Below are positions 1-5,815 of a stretch of 7,269 nt of DNA, piece after piece. The number at the start of each line of letters is the position of its first letter. Position 1 is the first letter of the stretch. The DNA comes from Piscinibacter sp050175855 (lineage in GTDB: Bacteria; Pseudomonadota; Gammaproteobacteria; Burkholderiales; Burkholderiaceae_C), in the NCBI RefSeq assembly GCF_050175855.1, contig NZ_JBFXIO010000268.1:1-7269 (forward strand), in the 5' to 3' direction. A program made the translations under genes and the position numbers. The notes below the pieces were generated by a model. That model did no database searches, was not told the DNA's origin, and worked only from the letters and a program-made list of their open reading frames with translations.

Positions 1-120
1 GTCGCCAAATGCCCGTATTGCGATTTCAACAGCCACGTGCGCGCGCGCGTCGACCAGGGGCGCTGGCGCCACGCGCTGCTGGCCGAGCTGGAACATGCCG
101 CCCAGGAGGCGCCGGACCGC
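1..120 (+). pseudogene. hemW: HemW-like radical SAM N-terminal fragment fused in frame to the kinase
   Basis: Codons 3-12 read KCPYCDFNSH, which carries the second and third cysteines of the CxxxCxxC [4Fe-4S]/SAM motif of HemW (formerly HemN-like, a heme chaperone). The first cysteine would fall just outside the window. The following residues, with RW, ALLAELEHAA and a P-x-R ending near codon 40, resemble alphaproteobacterial HemW as I remember it. After that the expected HemW continuation (the FGGGTPS motif) is absent and PAS-kinase sequence begins. The first eight codons use AAA, TAT and GAT, while A/T-ending codons are rare downstream, although the sample is tiny. A complete HemW is about 380-400 aa, so this is a small remnant. 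It could be an assembly chimera or a genuine rearrangement scar. The end point is approximate. Confidence 0.7.
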
Positions 121-2640
121 AGCGTCGAGGAGGAGCGTGACCTCGCCCAGCTGCAGATCGGCGCGATGATGGACACCGCCGGCGTCGGCCTGGCCACCTT
201 CCAGGAGTCTGCCGGATGGGTGCGCCAGCGCCAGCGCCAGGGCGGCAGTGGTGCTGGCGGGCCTTCGGCCCTGCAGGCCATCGGCCGCGACGTCGTGCTG
301 CCCGAGTCGATCCCCGAATACGAACGACTGCAACGCGCCCTGCGCCTGGGCGAGCGCGCCGAGGTGCGCTATGCCGTCCGCCACCCCGAGCTCGGCCAGC
401 GCTGGCTGCTGACGCGCGTGGAGCCGGCCACGCTGGCCTCCGGGCAGCGCACCACCTCGGTGGTGACGCTGGACGTCACCGAGCAGGAGCAGGCGCGCTC
501 GCGCAGCGAGGAGCTGCTGCGCGAGATGACCAGCATCCTGGAGAGCACGGTCACCGGCATCGCCCACCTGCGCGGCGAGCACCTGGTGCGCTGCAACCAC
601 CGCTTCGAGGCCATGCTCGGGCTGCGGCCGGGCATCGCCGCCGGCCGCACCCTGCACGAGCTGTTCGCCGCGCAGCCGCAGGTGCTCGATGCGGCCGCGC
701 AGGCGCAGCGCACGCTGGCCGAAGGCGAGGTGCTCGAGGCCGAGTTCGAGTTCACCCCGCCGGGCCAGGCACCGCTGTGGTACGGCCTGTCGGTGCGGCG
801 CACCGATGGCGCTTCGGGTGCGGTGGAGCTGATCGCGGTGCTGTCCGACATCACCCGGCTGAAGCTGCAGCAGACCGAACTGGAGCTGGCCGCACGCGAC
901 CGCGAGCTGATGTTCAGCCTCTCCGAAGTGGGCATCGCCTCGGTGCGCGACGGCCGCATCCAGCGTGCCAACGACGCGCTGGCCCAGCTCGCCGGCTGGC
1001 CGGCGGCCGACCTCGCCGGGCTCACGCTGTCGATGCTCTATGCCGATCCGGCCGACTACGCGAAGCGCTGGCCGCACCAGGAGCGCGAGTTGCGTGCCCA
1101 CGGCCGCTGGAGTGGCGAGCTGCAGCTGCGCCGCCGCGACGGCAGCCTGCTGTGGGTGCAGCTCGGCCTGCGCCTGGTACAGCAGGGCGACCTGTCGGCC
1201 GGCTTCATCGCCAGCTTCGTCAACGTCGACGCGCGCCACCGCGCCGAACTCGCCGTGGCATTGCAGGCCGAGCGCACGCGCGCCATCCTCGATTCGGTGC
1301 TGGTGGGCATCGTCACCGTCGGCGCCAGCGGCATCGAGTGGATGAACCGCTCGGCGCGGCGCATGTTCGGCGGCGACCTCGCCGACTTCCTCAACCAGCC
1401 GATCTCGACCGTGGCCACGCCGGAGCCGACGCACCCGTTCCGGCGCACCCATTACCTGAAGGAGCTGGCCGAGGGCCAGGCCGAGACTTTCGAGTGCCGC
1501 GTCAAGGCACGCGACGGCCGCGAGTTCTGGGTGGTCGGCAACGCGGTGGCCACCAGTCGCGAATCCACCGGCCGCCAGCTCACCTACGCGCTGCTCGACA
1601 TCGAGCGGCGCCGCCAGGCCGAGGCGCGCATGTCGGAGGCGCAGGCCTCGCTGCAGCGCATCATCGAGGCCGCGCCGATGGCGATCACGCTGCGCGAGGC
1701 GCGCACGCTGAAGGTCCTCCAGGCCAACCAGGTGGCGGCTCGCAATGCCGGCATGACGCCGCAGCAGCTGGTGGGCCTCGCGCCGGAGCAGCTGTTCGAT
1801 GCGCCCACCGCCGCGCAGCGCCGCGCCGACATGGAGCAGGCGCTGGCCGGCCGCGAGCTGACGCAGCACGAGTACAGCATCGAGGTCAACGGCGTCACCC
1901 AGGTGTGGGACGCGCGCTACCTGCCGCTGTCCACCCAGCCCGGCCAGCCGCCCGACCAGCTGCTGATGGTGGCCACCGACGTGACCGAGCAGCGCGCCGC
2001 GCAGGAGGCCCGCTTCGAGGCGGCCATCGCGCAGCGCGAGATGCTGGTCAAGGAAGTGCACCACCGCATCAAGAACAACCTGCAGGGCGTGGCCGGCTTG
2101 CTGCAGCAGATCGGCCAGCGGCGGCCCGAGGTGGCCGGCGTCATGTCGGAGGTGATCGGCCAGGTGCAGGCCATCGCGCAGGTCTACGGCCTGCAGGTGG
2201 GCGCGACCGGTCCGCTGCGCGTCAAGAGCGTGGTCGAGGCGATCGCCGGCTCGGTGCAGCGCACCTTCGGCCGCACCATCCGCTTCTCGCTGGAGGGGCC
2301 GGCGCCGCACCGCTGGGCGCTGCCGGAGGCCGAGTCGATTCCGATCGCGCTGACCGTGAACGAACTGCTGACCAACGCGGTGAAGCACAGCGCCGGCGCC
2401 GACGTCTGCTGCACGCTGACCTGCGGCGAGGAGGGCGTGCGCATCGCCATTGGCAACGCCGGCCGGCTGCCGGAGGGCTTCAACCTGGCCCGGGTGCCGG
2501 GCGGTGTCTCCGGTCTTGGCCTGGTGCGCGCGCTGCTGCCGCGGCGCAGTGCCTCGCTGGCCATCGAGCAGCAGGGTGAGCACGTGATGGCCACCGTGAC
2601 GCTCGACCCGCCGAGCATCTCGCGGCTGGATCCGGCGTGA
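1..2640 (+). CDS. Five-PAS sensor histidine kinase (HisKA_2/HATPase_c), 5' end foreign or missing
   Basis: The frame is open from base 1 to TGA at 2638-2640; the first in-frame start is GTG 37, but it lies inside the HemW-like fragment and is probably not a real start. Codons here are counted from base 1. Five PAS-type sensor modules follow one another, roughly codons 45-162, 170-289, 297-412, 420-542 and 548-667. Most end in a D-[VI]-T-like strand, the usual PAS exit into a helix. The kinase core has VKEVHHRIKNNLQ with the likely phospho-His at codon 688 (nt 2062-2064), the HisKA_2 signature. The N box is NELLTNAVKH (Asn codon 792, nt 2374) and the G2-like stretch is GVSGLGLVRALL. No signal peptide or membrane helix is visible, so it should be cytoplasmic and sense an internal ligand or redox state. 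The G1 box is atypical (GNAGR, nt 2452-2466). The next gene encodes an ANTAR regulator, a known partner type for HisKA_2 kinases. The native N-terminus appears to be replaced by HemW-like sequence. Confidence 0.9.
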   Translation, partial: VAKCPYCDFNSHVRARVDQGRWRHALLAELEHAAQEAPDRSVEEERDLAQLQIGAMMDTAGVGLATFQESAGWVRQRQRQGGSGAGGPSALQAIGRDVVLPESIPEYERLQRALRLGERAEVRYAVRHPELGQRWLLTRVEPATLASGQRTTSVVTLDVTEQEQARSRSEELLREMTSILESTVTGIAHLRGEHLVRCNHRFEAMLGLRPGIAAGRTLHELFAAQPQVLDAAAQAQRTLAEGEVLEAEFEFTPPGQAPLWYGLSVRRTDGASGAVELIAVLSDITRLKLQQTELELAARDRELMFSLSEVGIASVRDGRIQRANDALAQLAGWPAADLAGLTLSMLYADPADYAKRWPHQERELRAHGRWSGELQLRRRDGSLLWVQLGLRLVQQGDLSAGFIASFVNVDARHRAELAVALQAERTRAILDSVLVGIVTVGASGIEWMNRSARRMFGGDLADFLNQPISTVATPEPTHPFRRTHYLKELAEGQAETFECRVKARDGREFWVVGNAVATSRESTGRQLTYALLDIERRRQAEARMSEAQASLQRIIEAAPMAITLREARTLKVLQANQVAARNAGMTPQQLVGLAPEQLFDAPTAAQRRADMEQALAGRELTQHEYSIEVNGVTQVWDARYLPLSTQPGQPPDQLLMVATDVTEQRAAQEARFEAAIAQREMLVKEVHHRIKNNLQGVAGLLQQIGQRRPEVAGVMSEVIGQVQAIAQVYGLQVGATGPLRVKSVVEAIAGSVQRTFGRTIRFSLEGPAPHRWALPEAESIPIALTVNELLTNAVKHSAGADVCCTLTCGEEGVRIAIGNAGRLPEGFNLARVPGGVSGLGLVRALLPRRSASLAIEQQGEHVMATVTLDPPSISRLDPA

Positions 2641-2657
2641 CCGCAGCGGCTGTCTTT

Positions 2658-2672
2658 CGCGGACAATCCGCG
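2658..2672. repeat. Perfect inverted repeat between kinase and ANTAR regulator
   Basis: CGCGGA-CAA-TCCGCG has 6-bp arms and a 3-base centre. It lies in the 62-nt gap between the kinase stop and the chosen start of the regulator. It could be a small operator, an mRNA hairpin tuning expression between the two genes, or chance in GC-rich DNA. The centre contains GACAAT, which loosely resembles a -10 box, but no matching -35 is visible. Confidence 0.4.
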
Positions 2673-2689
2673 TCAACTGTGATCTCGCG

Positions 2690-2695
2690 AGAGGA
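2690..2695 (+). promoter_or_regulatory. Ribosome binding site deciding the GTG 2703 start
   Basis: AGAGGA sits 7 nt before GTG 2703. This supports 2703 over the upstream in-frame GTG at 2637, which overlaps the kinase stop as GTGA but has no Shine-Dalgarno sequence and would add 22 residues unlike a receiver domain. Confidence 0.6.
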
Positions 2696-2702
2696 CGCGA
2701 AG

Positions 2703-3311
2703 GTGGCTGCGACGGGCAAGGGCACGATCCTGGTGGTGGACGACGACCGGCTGGTGCTGGCCACGCTGGTCCATGGCCTCGTGCAGGCCGGCTACGAGGT
2801 GATCGATGCCGACAACGGCGACGACGCCATCCTGCTCGCCCGCGAGCGGCGGCCTGACCTGGCGCTGCTGGACATCCGCATGGAGGGCAAGAGCGGCTTC
2901 GACGTCGCCGAGACCCTGCGCGACAAGTACCGCATCCCCTTCATGTTCCTGTCGGCGTTCTCCGACGACGCCACCGTGGCGCAGGTCAAGGCGCTCGGCG
3001 CCGTGGCCTACCTCGTCAAGCCGCTGGACATCCGCCAGATCGTGCCGGCGGTGGAGGCGGCGCTGGCCAACGTCGGCGCGCGCCGCGCGGCGCCGGCCGA
3101 ATCGCCGGTGGCTGCGCCCGCGACGACCGCCGAGTCTCTCGATCCAACAGTCGCGATGGCGGTCGGCGTGCTGATGCACCGCTATTCATTGGCTCGCGGG
3201 CCGGCGCTCGAGAGGCTGCGCCGGCAGGCTTCGACCGAACAACGGCCTCTGGCCGATCAGGCCGAGCGGCTGCTGCAGGCGGTGGAACTGCTCTCGAACC
3301 CGGGGAGTTGA
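2703..3311 (+). CDS. ANTAR-domain response regulator (REC-ANTAR antiterminator)
   Basis: This 202-aa protein starts at GTG 2703. Residues ~8-124 are a receiver domain: acidic pocket Asp13-Asp15 (VVDDD), phospho-acceptor Asp57 (LLDIRM), Ser84 in the T/S position (FLSAF) and Lys106 followed by Pro (LVKP). A linker rich in Ala and Pro follows (~125-145). Residues ~147-196 match the three-helix ANTAR RNA-binding domain, with AVGVLMHRY, a LERLRRQA helix and RPLADQAERLL. Known ANTAR proteins (AmiR, NasR, EutV) bind twin RNA hairpins and prevent terminator formation. The gene follows a HisKA_2 kinase by 62 nt and ends just before a palindromic repeat, with a convergent kinase beyond. The likely role is the output of that kinase, acting on transcripts encoded elsewhere. 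The alternative start at GTG 2637 would give 224 aa. No twin-hairpin target was recognised in this window. Confidence 0.93.
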   Translation: MAATGKGTILVVDDDRLVLATLVHGLVQAGYEVIDADNGDDAILLARERRPDLALLDIRMEGKSGFDVAETLRDKYRIPFMFLSAFSDDATVAQVKALGAVAYLVKPLDIRQIVPAVEAALANVGARRAAPAESPVAAPATTAESLDPTVAMAVGVLMHRYSLARGPALERLRRQASTEQRPLADQAERLLQAVELLSNPGS

Positions 3312-3330
3312 AGGGGGAAGGTCCGGCGCC

Positions 3331-3389
3331 GGGCCGCCCCAGGCCGGACGGCGCCCCTCGGGGGCAGGAGCGCAGCGACTGGGGGGCTT
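3331..3389. repeat. GC-rich palindromic intergenic repeat, possible bidirectional terminator
   Basis: It lies between convergent genes ending at 3311 (+) and 3393 (-). An inner hairpin, GCCCC-TCG-GGGGC (3353-3365), sits inside a longer imperfect stem: GCCCCAG at 3336-3342 faces CTGGGG at 3379-3384, and pairing extends outward to about 3331 and 3389 with one bulged G. The sequence resembles the CCCCTCGGGGGCAG-GCGCAGCGA type of interspersed repeat that I recall in Burkholderiales intergenic regions. There is no U-tract, so intrinsic termination is uncertain, but position and structure fit a bidirectional terminator. No second full copy was found in this window. Confidence 0.55.
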
Positions 3390-3392
3390 GAT

Positions 3393-4538
3393 TCAGGCCG
3401 GCGGCAGCGAGAAGTGAAAGCTCGCGCCGCGGTCGACCTCGGCCTCGGCCCAGACCTCGCCGCCGTGGCGCCGTACGATGCGCCGCACGGTGGCCAGGCC
3501 GATGCCCGTGCCCTGGAAGTCGCTGGCGCTGTGCAGGCGCTGGAACACGCCGAACAGCCGCTCGGCGAAGCGCATGTCGAAGCCGGCGCCGTTGTCGCGC
3601 ACGGTGTAGGTGTCGGGATGCTGCGGCCGGCGCTCCAGCCACACTTCGGGCGCGCGCGTCTTGCCGGTGTACTTCCAGGCGTTGCCGAGCAGGTTCTCCA
3701 GCACCAGGCGCAGCAGCGTGGGGTCGCCCATCACCTGCAGGCCGGGCTCGATGTGCAACGTGACCTCGCGGCCCGGCGACTGGCGGCGCAGGTCTTCGGC
3801 CACGTAGGCGGCCAGCTGCGAGAGGTTGACCGGCTGGCGCGACAGCGGCTGCGTCGACAGCCGCGAGAGCGTCAGCAGCGCGTCGATCATCGCGTTCATC
3901 CGCGCCGCCGCACCGAGCACGCGGTCGAGGTGGTCGTTGCCGATGCGGTCGAGCGAGCCGCCGTAGTCCTCCTTGAGGATCTTGGTGAAGCCCTCGACGA
4001 CGCGTATCGGCGCACGCAGGTCGTGCGAGACGGTGTAGCTGAACGACTCGCGCTCGGCCTCGGTGTCTGCATCCGCCGGTGCGGCCGCAGGTTCCTCGAT
4101 CACGCGCAGCGTGCCGGCGTAGCCGGCGAAGCGGCCTTCGTCGTCGCTCACCGGCCGGCCGCGCAGCAGCACGCGGCGTGCGGGCTGGTCGGCCGCCGGG
4201 GCGAAGCGGGCCTCGAGGTCGTGCAGCGGCGCCCGGCCGTCCAGCCGCTGCTGCAGCGCCTGCGGCGAGGCGGCGGCGATGCGCTCCGCCAGCGCCAGGC
4301 CGACCCCTTGCACCGGGGCGGCGTCGGCGCCGGACGGCGGGCGCAGCTCGACCAGCCGGTGTGCGGCGTCGCTGCGCCACTGCCAGACGTCGAGTTGCTC
4401 CTGCAGCATCCGAAGCTCCTCGCGGGCGCGACGCAGCGCCTCGCGCGTCCGCGCATGCTGGCGGGCCCACCCGTAGGCGAGCAGGGCGCCGATCAGCAGC
4501 GAGGGCAGGACGAAGCCCCAGGGGGACAGCGCGGACAT
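3393..4538 (-). CDS. Membrane-anchored sensor histidine kinase (HisKA/HATPase_c)
   Basis: This 381-aa protein starts at ATG 4538. One N-terminal membrane helix (~6-26, rich in Leu, Ala and Gly) is followed by a basic helix and a predicted coiled coil (~27-50). Residues ~50-150 form a divergent PAS-like sensor: no standard PAS entry motif, but it ends in GYAGTLRVIEE like a PAS exit. The HisKA domain carries YTVSHDLRAP with phospho-His172. The HATPase has N box LENLLGNAWKY (Asn282, Asn286), G1 DNGAGF (315-320), an F-box-like region (FGVFQRLH) and G2 GTGIGLA (343-349). All catalytic boxes look intact. The core most resembles the phytochrome-like/cyanobacterial-type HisKA group. It has no receiver domain and no adjacent regulator on its own strand. 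It is divergent from the Hpt/GGDEF-EAL pair, so that pair is a plausible partner (inference). Upstream in-frame starts would extend the frame beyond the -10-like box or into the divergent gene, so ATG 4538 is preferred. Confidence 0.9.
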   Translation of the reverse strand: MSALSPWGFVLPSLLIGALLAYGWARQHARTREALRRAREELRMLQEQLDVWQWRSDAAHRLVELRPPSGADAAPVQGVGLALAERIAAASPQALQQRLDGRAPLHDLEARFAPAADQPARRVLLRGRPVSDDEGRFAGYAGTLRVIEEPAAAPADADTEAERESFSYTVSHDLRAPIRVVEGFTKILKEDYGGSLDRIGNDHLDRVLGAAARMNAMIDALLTLSRLSTQPLSRQPVNLSQLAAYVAEDLRRQSPGREVTLHIEPGLQVMGDPTLLRLVLENLLGNAWKYTGKTRAPEVWLERRPQHPDTYTVRDNGAGFDMRFAERLFGVFQRLHSASDFQGTGIGLATVRRIVRRHGGEVWAEAEVDRGASFHFSLPPA

Positions 4539-4545
4539 GCGACCG

Positions 4546-4551
4546 ATTGTA
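4546..4551 (-). promoter_or_regulatory. Candidate -10 box (TACAAT) in the divergent promoter region
   Basis: On the minus strand TACAAT, one mismatch from TATAAT, ends 7 nt before the ATG at 4538. A transcript starting at the usual distance would begin at or next to the ATG, giving a leaderless or near-leaderless mRNA. No good -35 is visible at the proper spacing, and no Shine-Dalgarno sequence precedes the ATG. The rest of the 104-nt divergent gap (4539-4642) is GC-rich with no clear plus-strand promoter. Confidence 0.4.
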
Positions 4552-4642
4552 AGGAGCACCCCCGCGGCGGCCGGCCGGCTCCGGGGTTCAAGTTCGGGGG
4601 CGGGGCGCCGAAGACGGACTGTGCCTCGCTGCACCGACGACG

Positions 4643-5815
4643 ATGCTGTTCCGACTCTCGCGCATCCTGTTCTGGATGGCGGCCGCCGCGGCCGCCACGG
4701 CCCTGTTCGGGCCGACCGACCTGGCCACGCCGCTGACGGCGCTGGCCGGCCTCGGCGTGCTCGCGGCCTATGCGCTGGCGCGGATCGCACTGCGCCGCGA
4801 TCGCCGCGTCGCCGCCATCGCGCCCGACAGCACGCCGGCGAAGCTGCATGCCGCGGCCCTGGCCGACATCGCCTTGCGCTTGAACCAGGCCACTGCGGAG
4901 GCCGCTTCGCTCGAGGCTGCGGCGCTGGCTGCCGCCGCCACGCTGCGCGCCGAGCTCGGCGCGCGCGAGGCCACCGTCCACCGCGTGCGGGCCGTGGTGC
5001 CGCCGTTCGTGGACTTGGTCACGATCACCGCTGACGGCCTGCCCGGCATCGAGCACCGGGTGCGCCTGGAGCGATCGCCGCTGGGCGAGGCGGTGCGCGA
5101 AGGCCGCGTGGCCGGCGCCGGCGACGGCCCGTTCGGGATTCCCGTGCGAGGCTCCGACGGTCGCTGGGCCGCGGTGATCGAGCTCGGGGTCGTGGCACTG
5201 CAGGGCGAGCCGGGTGGACTGGAGGCCCTCTTCGAACGGCTCGCCGGGCGCCTTGCGCAGTTGGCGCGCGCTGACGCTGCGGGCGAAGCCACGCTTGGCG
5301 AGCCTTGCCGTGACATCCTCACGCCAAGGGGTGGCTCCGAGGGCACGCCCTCCTGGGCGCAAGGTGGCGGATGTCGGACACAATACCCTGAAACAGTTGT
5401 CACCCCGGATCCCTTGCCCGCCGCCGCCGTGTCCGTTGCCCCGAACCGTTCGCCTGCGCCTGCCCAGCTCGATGCCCAGGCACTGGAGCGGCTGCGCGAA
5501 CTCGACCCGAAGGGCGAGAACCAGCTGATCGAGCGGGTGCTGAGGGCCTTCGAGAGCTCGGTCGAGCGGCTGCTTCCGCAGCTCGAGGCGGCGCGCGCGA
5601 GCGGCGACCGTGCCGGCGTGCGCCACGTGGCCCATACCTTGAAGTCGTCTTCCGCGAGCATCGGCGCGCTGGCGCTGTCGCAGCACTGCGCCGCGGTCGA
5701 GACCCTCATCCGCGAGAACAGCGCAGACGACCTGCAGGCGCCGCTGACCGCGCTCGTGGCCGAGCTGGACGCCGTCCGCCAGGCCATCCGCAGCATGCTC
5801 GACCCCGCCTCATGA
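4643..5815 (+). CDS. Two-TM, GAF-like protein with C-terminal Hpt phosphotransfer domain
   Basis: This 390-aa protein starts at ATG 4643, with no clear Shine-Dalgarno sequence. Two hydrophobic segments (~5-24 and ~29-48) suggest a membrane hairpin with the rest in the cytoplasm. Residues ~60-215 look GAF-like: long helices, then SPLGEAVREG and a GIPVRG...WAAVIELG strand pair; this is a fold-level guess. A linker (~220-260) coincides with a palindromic repeat-like segment whose codons are unlike the rest of the gene. Residues ~275-385 are an Hpt domain with HVAHTLKSSSASIGA, phospho-His331 (nt 5633-5635). It has no kinase catalytic domain, so it should relay phosphate between receiver domains rather than autophosphorylate. 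Its stop overlaps the next gene as ATGA, implying translational coupling and a shared pathway with the REC-GGDEF-EAL protein. In-frame TTG 5414 and GTG 5429 could give a free Hpt of about 130 aa. The gene may be a fusion of two ancestral frames. Confidence 0.85.
   Translation: MLFRLSRILFWMAAAAAATALFGPTDLATPLTALAGLGVLAAYALARIALRRDRRVAAIAPDSTPAKLHAAALADIALRLNQATAEAASLEAAALAAAATLRAELGAREATVHRVRAVVPPFVDLVTITADGLPGIEHRVRLERSPLGEAVREGRVAGAGDGPFGIPVRGSDGRWAAVIELGVVALQGEPGGLEALFERLAGRLAQLARADAAGEATLGEPCRDILTPRGGSEGTPSWAQGGGCRTQYPETVVTPDPLPAAAVSVAPNRSPAPAQLDAQALERLRELDPKGENQLIERVLRAFESSVERLLPQLEAARASGDRAGVRHVAHTLKSSSASIGALALSQHCAAVETLIRENSADDLQAPLTALVAELDAVRQAIRSMLDPAS
5312..5375. repeat. Palindromic repeat-like element inside the Hpt gene linker
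   Basis: Outer arms GACATCC (5312-5318) and GGATGTC (5369-5375) are perfectly complementary. Inside lies a tight inverted repeat, GAGGGC-AC-GCCCTC (5339-5352), and CGCCA (5322-5326) also matches TGGCG (5365-5369). The frame through and just after it uses AGG, GGT, TGT, ACA, CAA, GAA and GTT, which are rare elsewhere in the window, and encodes a Gly/Ser/Pro stretch with two Cys. It looks like an intergenic repeat read through as protein. The flanks may extend to about 5300-5395. Confidence 0.5.

Noticed and set aside
216..2579. Long plus-strand frame (787 codons) overlapping the five-PAS kinase
   Set aside because: It is a frame-shifted shadow made mostly of Ala, Arg, Gly and Pro, while the other frame has clear PAS and kinase motifs.
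2637..2702. GTG 2637 as the start of the ANTAR regulator, overlapping the kinase stop
   Set aside because: It has no Shine-Dalgarno sequence and the extra residues do not resemble a receiver. GTG 2703 has AGAGGA at good spacing and places the receiver strand near the N-terminus.
4564..4642. GC-rich palindromic words (such as CCGGCCGG) and GTTCAAGTTC in the divergent gap as operators
   Set aside because: They are short and of the kind expected by chance at this GC content, and no symmetric site of useful length was found.
3414..4736. Plus-strand frame of 440 codons opposite the second kinase
   Set aside because: It is antisense to a kinase with all H, N, G1 and G2 boxes intact. It shows no domain of its own and runs into the start of the Hpt gene.
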